Assembly (NCBI RefSeq): GCF_000961885.1
Contig: NZ_JZKH01000051.1
Location: 1 to 53,991 of the forward strand
Reading direction: 5' to 3'
Length of the DNA: 53,991 bases
Source of the DNA: Streptomyces rubellomurinus
GTDB taxonomy: Bacteria > Actinomycetota > Actinomycetes > Streptomycetales > Streptomycetaceae
Shown here piece after piece: positions 46,840 to 53,991 of the stretch. The stretch's first letter is position 1. Every line of letters begins with the position of its first letter. A program made the position numbers and the translations under genes. The notes beneath the pieces were generated by a model, which was not told where the DNA came from, searched no databases, and saw only the letters and a program-made list of their open reading frames with translations.

Positions 46840-48332
46840 GCCGGATCGTGATCGTCGGCAACGGCCCGGCGGGCTACCGACTGGCCCAACTCCTCGGCGC
46901 CCGCGCCCCGGAGAGCGACATCACCGTCCTGGGCGAGGAGCGCGAACCCGCCTACAACCGGGTGCTGCTCACCGACGTGGTGGCCGGCCGGCTCGCGGCG
47001 GAGCGCACCCACCTCACCCCCCTCGACCGGGCGGGCGTGCGGGTGCGCACCGGGGTGGCGGCGGTCGGCATCGACCGGCACCGGCGGGTCGTGCGCGCCG
47101 CGGACGGTTCGCTGCACCCGTACGACCACCTGGTGCTGGCCACCGGCGCCCGGAGCTTCCTGCCGCCGGTGTCCGGCCTGGTCGGCGCGGACGGCGCGCT
47201 CGCCCCGCGCGCGGTCGCCGTCCGCACCCTCGCCGACGGCCGGCGGCTGGAGCGGCTGCTGCGCGAGGGCGGGCGGGCCGTCGTCCTGGGCGGCGGCGTG
47301 CTGGGCGTGGAGATCGCCCGGGCGCTGACCGAACGGGACTGCAAGGTCGACGTCGTCCACCGCGGACCGCACGTGATGGACGGCCAACTCGGGCCGGACG
47401 CCGGCCGGGTGCTCTCCTCGGTCCTGGAACGGTTCGGCATCCGGGTCCTCGCCGGGCGCACCGCCACGGCCTGGACGGGTGACCGGCTGGAGCTCGACGA
47501 CGGCACCGAGCTGCCGGCCGACCTGCTGGTCGTCTCGGCGGGCGCGGTGCCCGAGGTCGAACTGGCCCGGCGCGCCGGCCTGCGGGTCGGCCGGGGGATC
47601 GTGGTGGACGCGTACCTGTGCACCGAGGACCCGCGGATCCGGGCGCTGGGCGACTGCGCGGAGGTCGAGGGCCGCGTCAGCGGCCTCGTCGCACCCGCCT
47701 GGGAGCAGGCCGAGGTGCTGGCCGAGGTGCTGGCCGGGGTGCTGGCCGAGGCGCCGGCGGGCGGGGACCTGGCCGGCAAGGTCCCGGCCGGCGGGGGTGG
47801 CCGCGGCTACGCCGGCACGCCGGCGCTCACCCGGCTCAAGGCGCGCGACGTCGACCTCGTCGTCCTCGGCGAGGGCGACCGCGAGGTGCCCGGGAGCGAG
47901 GTCGTCACGGTGGCCGACGCGGCCCGGGGCCGGTACGCCCGGATGTCCGTGCGGGGCGACCGGATCGTGGGCGCCGTCCTGTTGGGGTTCCCCGGGTGCG
48001 TGGCCGCCGTCAGCCAGCTGTTCGACGCCGCCGCTCCCGTCCCGGCCGACCGGATCGCGCTGCTGGTCGGGGCCGGGGCCGTCGACGGGACGGCCGACCC
48101 GGCGGCCCTGCCCGGGCAGGCCGTGGTCTGCCGCTGCAACAACGTCACCAAGAACGACCTCGTCGCCGCCTGGCGGGCCGGGGCCCGGGAGCGGTCCGCG
48201 CTCGTCCGCGCCACCCGGGCCACCACGGGCTGCGGCGGCTGCGGCGACGCCGTGGCGGACCTCTGCCGTTGGCTCGGCGCGGCGGACGGCGAGGCGCGGC
48301 CGGAGCCGATGAGACCGGCGCTCGCCCGATGA
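46836..48332 (+). CDS. nasB: FAD/[2Fe-2S] NAD(P)H reductase, NasB-type electron donor
   Basis: The protein has 498 residues. The FAD site is IVIVGNGPAGYRLAQLL (residues 4-20), the NAD site VVLGGGVLGVEIARAL about 150 and the second FAD motif LCTEDPRIRALGDCAE about 270. The C-terminus is a BFD-like [2Fe-2S] domain (CRCNNVTKNDL with TTGCGGCG, about residues 430-470). It resembles the N-terminal half of NirB/NasB-type proteins but has no siroheme/4Fe-4S nitrite reductase domain. It can therefore feed electrons to the nitrate reductase but should not reduce nitrite itself. Confidence 0.88.
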   Translation: MSRIVIVGNGPAGYRLAQLLGARAPESDITVLGEEREPAYNRVLLTDVVAGRLAAERTHLTPLDRAGVRVRTGVAAVGIDRHRRVVRAADGSLHPYDHLVLATGARSFLPPVSGLVGADGALAPRAVAVRTLADGRRLERLLREGGRAVVLGGGVLGVEIARALTERDCKVDVVHRGPHVMDGQLGPDAGRVLSSVLERFGIRVLAGRTATAWTGDRLELDDGTELPADLLVVSAGAVPEVELARRAGLRVGRGIVVDAYLCTEDPRIRALGDCAEVEGRVSGLVAPAWEQAEVLAEVLAGVLAEAPAGGDLAGKVPAGGGGRGYAGTPALTRLKARDVDLVVLGEGDREVPGSEVVTVADAARGRYARMSVRGDRIVGAVLLGFPGCVAAVSQLFDAAAPVPADRIALLVGAGAVDGTADPAALPGQAVVCRCNNVTKNDLVAAWRAGARERSALVRATRATTGCGGCGDAVADLCRWLGAADGEARPEPMRPALAR

Positions 48333-48374
48333 CGACTGTGGCCCGATGACGGCTGCGGCCCGATGACGACTCCG
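48324..48374 (+). repeat. Three tandem 17-bp repeats, plus degenerate copies to about 48410
   Basis: Units begin at 48324, 48341 and 48358, each gcccgatgac followed by 7 variable bases. Two looser copies (cccgatgacac) follow around 48377 and 48397. The first unit includes the nasB stop codon (gatga), so the array looks like serial duplication of the gene end. Confidence 0.8.
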
Positions 48375-48421
48375 GCCCCGATGACACGAGCGCTCACCCG
48401 ATGACACCTCAGGAGAAGGAC

Positions 48422-48976
48422 ATGCCCAGCATTCTGGTGATCTCCGGCAGTCCGTCACCCGCCTCCAGGACGGAGCGGATCGGCGACATCGCGGCGCGGT
48501 GGCTGACCGACGAGGGGTGCCGCACCGAGCACCTGAGAGTCCGCTCGCTGCCCGCCGGCCCCCTGCTGAGCGCGGACGTGTCCCATCCGGCGATCGCCCT
48601 GGCGGCCGGACAGGTGGCCCGGGCGGACGGGGTGGTCCTGGCCACGCCGACCTACAAGGCCAGCTTCTCCGGTCTGCTCAAGTCCTTCCTCGACCTGCTT
48701 CCGCAGTTCGGGCTGGACGGCAAGGCGGTGCTGCCGCTGGCCACCGGCGGGAGCCTGGCCCATGTGCTGGTCCTGGACTACGCGTTGCGTCCGGTGCTGC
48801 ACTCGCTGGGCGCCAGGCACGTGGTGCAGGGCCACTTCGTGCTCGACCAGCACGTGGAGCTGAAGGACGGTCGGCCGTGGATCCGGCCGGAGAGCCGGGC
48901 CGGGCTCGACGCCGTGCTGGAGCAGTTCCGCGCGGCCCTGCCCGCCGGGCGGTCGGTGACCGGAGCTGTTCACTAG
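48422..48976 (+). CDS. NAD(P)H-dependent FMN reductase, SsuE-like
   Basis: The protein has 184 residues. ATG 48422 is chosen over 48401 because AGGAGAAGG lies just upstream of it. Flavodoxin-like FMN-binding motifs are ISGSPSPASRTERI at the N-terminus and ATPTYKASFSGLLKSFLDL about residue 80, as in SsuE/MsuE. Such enzymes supply reduced FMN to two-component monooxygenases. The ACAD-fold flavoprotein at 40838-42025 is the obvious local client if that enzyme is an oxygenase. It is the last gene before a strong terminator. Confidence 0.88.
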   Translation: MPSILVISGSPSPASRTERIGDIAARWLTDEGCRTEHLRVRSLPAGPLLSADVSHPAIALAAGQVARADGVVLATPTYKASFSGLLKSFLDLLPQFGLDGKAVLPLATGGSLAHVLVLDYALRPVLHSLGARHVVQGHFVLDQHVELKDGRPWIRPESRAGLDAVLEQFRAALPAGRSVTGAVH

Positions 48977-48997
48977 GGCTTGGGATCGCGAGCGCGT

Positions 48998-49032
48998 CCG
49001 TCGAGGCACCCCGAACAGGGGTGCCTCGACGG
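48998..49032 (+). terminator. Terminator ending the nitrate/Dap block
   Basis: A perfect 15-bp stem (48998-49012 with 49018-49032) with a 5-base loop lies 21 bp after the FMN reductase stop. It marks the 3' end of block 3. Confidence 0.85.
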
Positions 49033-49225
49033 CGTTTCGGGGGCGTTTCGACGGTTTCCGGCCAGGCCTCGACCGGCCGGTCGCCCGGGCACGGCCGGGC
49101 CGTACCGCGGACCGGCCGGAATTGTCCGAGTATCGGGAAGGCCGTATGATGCCGAACCAGCGTTCCCCGAACACAATTCATGGACTCCACAAGGCGTTCA
49201 GCAATGGCGTACAGGAGAGGGCCTC

Positions 49226-50014
49226 ATGATCCAGGCGGTGCAGCGAGCGATCCAGGTACTCAAGGAACTGGCCACGGGGACCCAGCGACTTGGCGTCAGC
49301 GAACTGGCCGACCGCCTGGGCGTCGCCAAGCCCACCGCCCACGCGCTGCTGCGGACCCTGCAGGCCGAAGGAATGGTCAGCCAGGACCGGGAGACGAGCA
49401 AGTACCAGTTGGGGCCCGGCCTGGTCAGTCTGAGCAACGCCTACCTGGACTCGCACAAGCTGCGGACCCGGGCGGTGACCTGGGCCGACATTCTAGCCAC
49501 CCGCACCGGGTTCGCGGTCTGGGTCGGCGTGATGGTCGACCGTCAGATGCTGGTGATCCACCACGCCCTCCGGCCGGGCGTCACCGTCCAGACGCTGGAG
49601 ACCGGGGCCGGCCTGCCCTGGAACGCGTGCGCCCTGGGCAAGGCCGTCGCGGCCTTCCTGCCCGCCGAGGAACGGGCCCTGCTGCTGGCCGGGGAGCTGC
49701 CCAGACTCACCGGCGCCAGCATCGACGACCCGGCCGAGCTCGAACGCCAGCTGAAGGGCGTGCGCGACATCGGGTACGCGCTGGACGAGCAGGAGTCCAC
49801 TCTGGGGGACGCCTCCATCGCGGCCCCGGTGTTCGACGACACCGGCAACGTCGCCGGCGCGATCGCGCTGGTCGGGGCGGTCGAGCGGCTCTTCGACGAG
49901 TCCGTGCGGCGGGAGTGCGCGATCGCGACCCGCGAGGTCGCCCGGAGCCTGTCCCGCGACCTCGGCGCCCCCCGCAACGCGGGCCTGAGCGCCGACCAGG
50001 TGTCGCCCTCCTGA
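49226..50014 (+). CDS. IclR-family transcriptional regulator
   Basis: The protein has 262 residues, ATG 49226 with AGGAGAGGG upstream. N-terminal winged helix (RLGVSELADRLGVAKPTAHALLRTLQAEGMV, residues 22-52) and C-terminal IclR effector domain (LPWNACALGKAVAAFLP; EQESTLGDASIAAPVFD). The effector is unknown. It directly follows block 3 on the same strand with its own 193-bp upstream region. A GTTCCCC-containing sequence near 49160 resembles the inverted repeat before narK, so it may regulate itself and the block. Confidence 0.9.
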   Translation: MIQAVQRAIQVLKELATGTQRLGVSELADRLGVAKPTAHALLRTLQAEGMVSQDRETSKYQLGPGLVSLSNAYLDSHKLRTRAVTWADILATRTGFAVWVGVMVDRQMLVIHHALRPGVTVQTLETGAGLPWNACALGKAVAAFLPAEERALLLAGELPRLTGASIDDPAELERQLKGVRDIGYALDEQESTLGDASIAAPVFDDTGNVAGAIALVGAVERLFDESVRRECAIATREVARSLSRDLGAPRNAGLSADQVSPS

Positions 50015-50048
50015 CTGCCGTCCTGACCGCCGGACGGGCGGCCCGCCG

Positions 50049-50792
50049 TCAACTCGGCCGGTGCGCGCCGGGGGTGTGGCCGAAGGCCCGGTGGAACACG
50101 TCGATGAAGGCGCTGGGGGAGGCCCAGCCGCACTGGTGCGCCACGGCGGTCACCGGAACGTCCTCCGCCAGCAGCACCAGGGCGCGGTACAGGCGCAGTT
50201 GGGTGCGCCATTGCGGGAACGTCATGCCGAGGTCGGCCTTGAAGAGCCGGGACAGGGTCCGGTCGCTCGCCCCGACCTCCTTGCCCAGGTCCGCCAGGGT
50301 GCGCCGGTCGGTGGGATCGGCGCGCAGCAGGTCGCAGACCTGCTTGAGCCGCGGGTCCGAGGGCGCCGGAAGGTGGACGGGCTGGTGCTGCGAGGCCGCC
50401 AACTGGTCGAGCAGGACGGCCCGCAGGCGCAGCCGTTCGGGGCTCGGGTCGTCCGGGGAGCGGGTGTAGGCGAGTATCAGCTCGCGCAGCAGCGGGCCGA
50501 CGATGAGCACAGTCGGCGCGTCCAGGCCGAGCGGGTTGTCCGTCGTCGGCAGGCCCACCAGGCGCAGGTCGAGCGCGCCGTGGGCGTGGTGGGCGTGCAC
50601 CGTCCCGGCCGGCACCCAGATGGCGCGGGTCGCCGGGGCGATCCAGGTGCCGTGGTCGGTGGTGACGGCCAGCACTCCGCGGGCGGCGTAGACGATCTGG
50701 TGGTCGTCGTGGCGGTGGGCGCCGATGTCCCGGCCGGGCGGCAGGCGCTGGGTGCGGGTCGGCGCGACCGGCTCGTGGCGGATTTCCTTCAT
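50049..50792 (-). CDS. AraC-family regulator with N-terminal cupin
   Basis: The protein has 247 residues, ATG at 50792. Residues 15-90 are a cupin-like AraC-binding domain (IGAHRHDDHQIVYAARGVL). The C-terminal 100 residues contain two helix-turn-helix units (TLADLGKEVGASDRTLSRLFK; PVTAVAHQCGWASPSAFIDVFHRAFG). It is divergent from the Fsr-type exporter across 53 bp, a common regulator-pump arrangement, so it most likely controls that pump. A cupin-AraC protein is also required in alanosine biosynthesis, so a role in block 3 should not be excluded. Confidence 0.88.
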   Translation of the reverse strand: MKEIRHEPVAPTRTQRLPPGRDIGAHRHDDHQIVYAARGVLAVTTDHGTWIAPATRAIWVPAGTVHAHHAHGALDLRLVGLPTTDNPLGLDAPTVLIVGPLLRELILAYTRSPDDPSPERLRLRAVLLDQLAASQHQPVHLPAPSDPRLKQVCDLLRADPTDRRTLADLGKEVGASDRTLSRLFKADLGMTFPQWRTQLRLYRALVLLAEDVPVTAVAHQCGWASPSAFIDVFHRAFGHTPGAHRPS

Positions 50793-50845
50793 CAGCTGGC
50801 AGGATATCGGAAGCGTGACAACCGGCCAGCCGCGACGATGGCCGG

Positions 50846-52039
50846 GTGTCCAGGAAATACGTGATCACGCTGTTGTCCGTCGGCCATGCCTGCGTCGATG
50901 TCTACCAGGGGGCCGTGGCGTCGCTCGTCCCGTTCTTCGTCTCCGAGCGCTCCTACACCTACGCCGCCGCCTCGGGCATCGTGCTGGCGGCCTCCCTGCT
51001 GTCCTCGGTGGCGCAGCCGCTGTTCGGAGCCCTCACCGACCGGCACGCGATGCCCTGGCTGCTGCCCTCCAGCACGGTCGTCGGCGGCCTGGGCATCGCT
51101 CTGAGCGGCCTCAGCGGGTCCTACGCGCTGACCCTGGTGTTCGTGGCGATCTCGGGGGTGGGCGTCGCGGCCTACCACCCCGAGTCGGCCCGGGTCGCCC
51201 GACTGGCGAGCGAGGGCAGCCACGCGGCGATGGGCTGGTTCTCGCTCGGCGGCAACATAGGTTTCGCCCTCGCCCCGGTGCTGGTGGCCGTCGTGGTCGG
51301 CACCGGCGGGCTGCACCTGTCGCCGCTGCTCGTGGTGCCCGCCCTCGCCGGCAGCGTGCTGTGCCTGCCGGTGCTGCGCGGCCTGGAGCGCACCCGGGCG
51401 GCGGGCGGCGCCTCCGGCGCCGGGCAGCGCGGCGGCGTCGAGGACCGGTCGTCGTTCGTCCGGCTCGCCCTGGCCGTGGTGTGCCGCTCCATCGTCTTCA
51501 TCGGGCTGAGCACCTTCGTCTCGTTCCACGTGAAGGAGCGGATGGGGGGCAGCACGGCCGCCGGGACGGCCGCGCTCTTCGTGCTCTACCTGGGCGGTGC
51601 GGTGGGCACGGTCGTCGGCGGCCGCCTGGCCGAGCGCTGGAACCGGGTCACCGTGGTGCGCTGGTCCTACCTCTGCACGGTCGGCGCGGTGGCGGGCGTG
51701 GTGTTCGTGCCCGGCCCGGCCGTCTACCTGTTCGTGGCGCTGGCCTCGGCCGGCCTCTACGTCCCGTTCTCGCTGCAGGTCACCCTGGCGCAGGACTACC
51801 TGCCGACCCGGGTCGGCACGGCCAGCGGCATCACCCTGGGCCTGACCGTCAGCATCGGCGGCCTGGCGAGCCCGGTGATCGGACGCCTCGCCGACGTGAC
51901 CTCGCTGCAGACCGCGCTGACCCCGCTGATCGTGCTGCCCGCCCTGGCCTGGCTGCTGTTCCGCGACCTCCCGGAGCCGGTCGCACCCGAGCGCCCCGCG
52001 CCTGAGCCGGCGCGGGCCCCAGAGAAGGTGGAGACGTGA
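50846..52039 (+). CDS. fsr: MFS exporter of the fosmidomycin-resistance (Fsr) family
   Basis: The protein has 397 residues from GTG 50846 (no good ribosome site; possibly leaderless). It matches Fsr along its length; the clearest block is AYHPESARVARLASEG followed by GGNIGFALAPVL, close to the E. coli Fsr sequence FHPESSRVARMASGG. E. coli Fsr gives fosmidomycin resistance when overproduced. FR-900098 is the N-acetyl analogue of fosmidomycin, and block 2 is an FR-900098-type cluster, so self-protection by export is plausible. Homologues are common in streptomycetes, so the linkage could be chance. The stop overlaps the next small gene. Confidence 0.85.
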   Translation: MSRKYVITLLSVGHACVDVYQGAVASLVPFFVSERSYTYAAASGIVLAASLLSSVAQPLFGALTDRHAMPWLLPSSTVVGGLGIALSGLSGSYALTLVFVAISGVGVAAYHPESARVARLASEGSHAAMGWFSLGGNIGFALAPVLVAVVVGTGGLHLSPLLVVPALAGSVLCLPVLRGLERTRAAGGASGAGQRGGVEDRSSFVRLALAVVCRSIVFIGLSTFVSFHVKERMGGSTAAGTAALFVLYLGGAVGTVVGGRLAERWNRVTVVRWSYLCTVGAVAGVVFVPGPAVYLFVALASAGLYVPFSLQVTLAQDYLPTRVGTASGITLGLTVSIGGLASPVIGRLADVTSLQTALTPLIVLPALAWLLFRDLPEPVAPERPAPEPARAPEKVET

Positions 52040-52281
52040 TGGCCCTGTCCGACACTTCCACGCAGCCCGCCCCGGCGCCGGAGGCGAGCCCGCTGCCGGA
52101 CGCGTGCCCGCTGCGGCACCTCGGCTGCCGCGCCCGGCTCACCGACCCCACCTGGCGCCTGGCGTACTCGCGCACGACCGCCGAGGGCGAGGCCGAGTAC
52201 TGCCGGTGCTCGTGCGGTTCGCTGGTGGTCCTGCGCAACGGAGACTTGTGCGGGTTCATCGACTCCGAATGCGGTTCATGA
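52039..52281 (+). CDS. Small Cys-rich protein of unknown function
   Basis: The protein has 80 residues; ATG 52039 fits the GGAG spacing better than GTG 52036, and it overlaps the fsr stop. There are six cysteines (CPLRHLGCRARL, CRCSCGSL, CGFIDSECGS), suggesting metal binding. The residues before the first Cys are Ala/Pro-rich and probably disordered. I do not recognise the family. The overlap implies co-expression with the exporter. Confidence 0.6.
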   Translation: MALSDTSTQPAPAPEASPLPDACPLRHLGCRARLTDPTWRLAYSRTTAEGEAEYCRCSCGSLVVLRNGDLCGFIDSECGS

Positions 52282-52332
52282 GGAACGCCCCCGGCGGGCG
52301 GTGACGAGCCGTCCCCCGGGGCGGTGCTCCGC

Positions 52333-53991
52333 TCACATCCGGCCAACCGTCTCCCGGTGCGCCTCGACGGCGACGGCGACCCGCACGGCCGAGTCCGCCC
52401 ACGCCCGGGCGGCGGCCTCCGGATCACCGGCGCGGACGGCCCGGGCGAGGGCGCGCAGCAGCTCGGCGGTGGCGGCCAGGCCGCCCCGGTGCAGCCGGTC
52501 GGCGGTGCGGTCCAGACGGGCGAGGGTCGCGGTGTCCGGGTGGCGCAGGCCCCGGTGGGCGAGCTCGGCGAGGGCGGCGAGCGCCTCGGCGAGGTCGGCG
52601 GCGATCGGGTCGGCCACCGGCGGCGCGGCGGGGGCGAGGACGGCGGAGCCGGCGCCGGGGGCGAGGTCGGGGACCACGACGGTGCCGCCCGCGAGCAGCG
52701 CGGCGGGCTCCAGGACGGTGCGGCCCGCGGTGCGCCGGACGGTGGCGCTGACATGCGTGACGGTGCCCGTCCCGAGCACCGCGGCGAGCGCGTCGAGGGC
52801 GCCGGGGCAAGCCGGGTCGTGGGTGGCGGCGACGGTGGCCGGGTTGCCGACGGCGTCGCGGACCGCGGCCTCCAGGCGCTGCTCGCCCGCGTCGTACCGG
52901 ACCTCCTCGACGGCGGAGAGCCGCACCACGTGCAGGGACTCGGCGGCGATCCGGGGCCGGATCAGCCGCGGCGGCCGGCCGTCGAGGGTGCGCAGGTGGG
53001 CGTCGAGGTCGGTGAGCAGCAGCGGGGCGGGCAGGTCGGTCCACGAGCTGCCGACCGGGGTGACGGTGGTGGCGGCGATCCGGCCCCGCCCGAGGCCGAG
53101 TTCGCGGGCGGCGCTGCGGACGGCGCTCTCGCTGACCACGTTGCCGGTGGCGAGGGCGTCGAGGCGGTGGCCGGCGATGCGGCGGGCGGCCAGCGCGTGG
53201 CCGGTGGGCGGGCGGCCGTCCGCGGGGACGTCCCAGCTTCGGCGCAGCACCAGCACGGCGCCGGCCGAGGGGTGGGCGAGGAAGAGCTCGGCGGAGCGGG
53301 TCGTCGCGGTGCCGCGGATCTGGCAGCCGAGCGCGGTGAGGCGGACCCGGCGCAGCGGCGTCTCGGCGGCCTCCCGGATGCCGAGCACCTCCGACCGCGC
53401 GCTGCCCGGGTGGGCGGCGGCCCGCTGCCGGGCGTGCAACTCGGCCAGGAGCAGGGCGAGTTCCTCGGGGCGGTGGTCGGCGGCCCGGGCGGCGTACGCG
53501 TCGAGCTGGCCGATCAGGTCGGCGAGCACGCCGGCCGGCCAGTGCAGGGAGCGGTCGGCGAGCTCGCCGCGCACCCGGTGCAGACCGGCGGTGAGCACCG
53601 GCCCGGCGTGCACGGCGCCGTCGAGCAGCAGCTCGCGGGCGAGGTCGAGGGCGGTGTCCAGGGCGAGCGGGATGCCCGTGTCGCGCCCGGACGCGCCGCC
53701 GAGGGTGACGTCCGGGCGGCCCTCGGCGGCCCGGAAGGCCCAGACCGCGAGGGCGATCACCTCGCCGCGCCGGTCCTGCGAGGCGTCGGTGACCGCGAAG
53801 CCCAGCTCGCCGGGGACGGGGAACCGGACGGTGCAGGCGGCGAGTTCGGCGACCGGCTGCGGGTCGTCCGGGCGCGCGTGGTGCAGCCGCGCGCGGTAGC
53901 CGCGCTCCAGCGTCCGGCGGGCGGCGGCCACGGCGCGGGCGCCGACGGCGGCGGTCAGCGCCTCGTCGTCCAGCTCGCCGGGGGACCAGAC
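52333..53991 (-). CDS. Unrecognised large protein, 3' part (start outside window)
   Basis: The frame is open from the right edge to a stop at 52333-52335, giving at least 552 residues. GTG 53931 could be an internal start, but the frame continues upstream (VWSPGELDDEAL), so the true start is probably beyond the window. The sequence is Ala/Leu/Arg-rich and soluble, without a motif I can name. It faintly resembles the C-terminal part of the large SWIM zinc-finger-family proteins of streptomycetes, but no CxC zinc motif is visible here. It probably lies outside the biosynthetic blocks. Confidence 0.55.
   Translation of the reverse strand, partial: VWSPGELDDEALTAAVGARAVAAARRTLERGYRARLHHARPDDPQPVAELAACTVRFPVPGELGFAVTDASQDRRGEVIALAVWAFRAAEGRPDVTLGGASGRDTGIPLALDTALDLARELLLDGAVHAGPVLTAGLHRVRGELADRSLHWPAGVLADLIGQLDAYAARAADHRPEELALLLAELHARQRAAAHPGSARSEVLGIREAAETPLRRVRLTALGCQIRGTATTRSAELFLAHPSAGAVLVLRRSWDVPADGRPPTGHALAARRIAGHRLDALATGNVVSESAVRSAARELGLGRGRIAATTVTPVGSSWTDLPAPLLLTDLDAHLRTLDGRPPRLIRPRIAAESLHVVRLSAVEEVRYDAGEQRLEAAVRDAVGNPATVAATHDPACPGALDALAAVLGTGTVTHVSATVRRTAGRTVLEPAALLAGGTVVVPDLAPGAGSAVLAPAAPPVADPIAADLAEALAALAELAHRGLRHPDTATLARLDRTADRLHRGGLAATAELLRALARAVRAGDPEAAARAWADSAVRVAVAVEAHRETVGRM

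Noticed and set aside
46836..48332. Complete NirB nitrite reductase
   Set aside because: It is only 498 residues and ends after the BFD-like [2Fe-2S] domain. The siroheme-binding Cys motifs are missing.
35673..48976. Aspartate-derived nitrite route (CreE/CreD-type flavoenzyme and lyase) inside block 3
   Set aside because: No gene in the block resembles either family. The only flavoproteins are ACAD-fold, NasB-like and SsuE-like.

Overview
The window is very GC-rich DNA with Streptomyces-type codon use, GTG and TTG starts, stop/start overlaps of the ATGA type and a few rare TTA leucine codons. It therefore comes from a streptomycete or close relative (Streptomyces or Kitasatospora). Nearly the whole window is specialised metabolism: three biosynthetic blocks lie back to back, separated by strong hairpin terminators.

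Block 1 (1-20189) is a non-ribosomal peptide synthetase (NRPS) locus. A protein entering from the left ends in C-T with no A domain. The next gene encodes C-A-T-C-A-T-TE, and its second A domain reads as Asn-specific. Around these are an AsnO/VioC-type hydroxylase, two MFS exporters, a second amino-acid-hydroxylase-type 2OG dioxygenase, an MbtH-A fusion that also reads as Asn-specific, a T-C didomain protein, a T-TE protein whose nucleophile is Cys, an ATP-grasp ligase and a stand-alone A domain. Several carrier domains have no A domain in cis, so much of the loading must occur in trans.

Block 2 (20325-34549) is a complete phosphonate cluster with the gene content and order of the FR-900098 (frbA-J, dxrB) cluster. 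It encodes PEP mutase, a homocitrate-synthase-like phosphonomethylmalate synthase, an aconitase homologue, two isocitrate-dehydrogenase relatives, an AAC(3)-fold N-acetyltransferase, a flavin N-hydroxylase, a CMP-transferase/PLP-decarboxylase fusion, a Nudix hydrolase, a TauD-type hydroxylase and a second DXR. DXR is the known target of FR-900098. Here it carries a Ser-to-Cys change in the phosphonate pocket. FrbB and FrbE show reciprocal loss of active-site residues, which suggests an obligate heterodimer. frbA, frbC and frbD each carry a TTA codon within their first seven codons, which points to bldA control.

Block 3 (35673-48976) is a tight, one-directional set of genes: NarK nitrate/nitrite transporter, SbnA and SbnB (L-2,3-diaminopropionate, Dap, synthesis), a stand-alone A domain, an acyl-CoA-dehydrogenase-fold flavoprotein lacking the canonical Glu base, GAF protein, free carrier protein, thioesterase, double-PAS protein, molybdopterin nitrate reductase, its FAD/[2Fe-2S] electron donor and an FMN reductase. 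No siroheme nitrite reductase is present. The layout resembles the L-alanosine logic (Dap on a free carrier protein, then N-N bond formation), but with nitrite apparently supplied by imported nitrate instead of the aspartate/nitrosuccinate route. This is the best candidate for an undescribed system. An IclR regulator follows.

The right end (50049-53991) holds an AraC regulator divergent from a fosmidomycin-resistance-type (Fsr) exporter, a small Cys-rich protein, and the 3' part of an unrecognised gene. An orphan DhaL-like gene sits between blocks 2 and 3. No rRNA, tRNA, CRISPR array or insertion sequence was seen.
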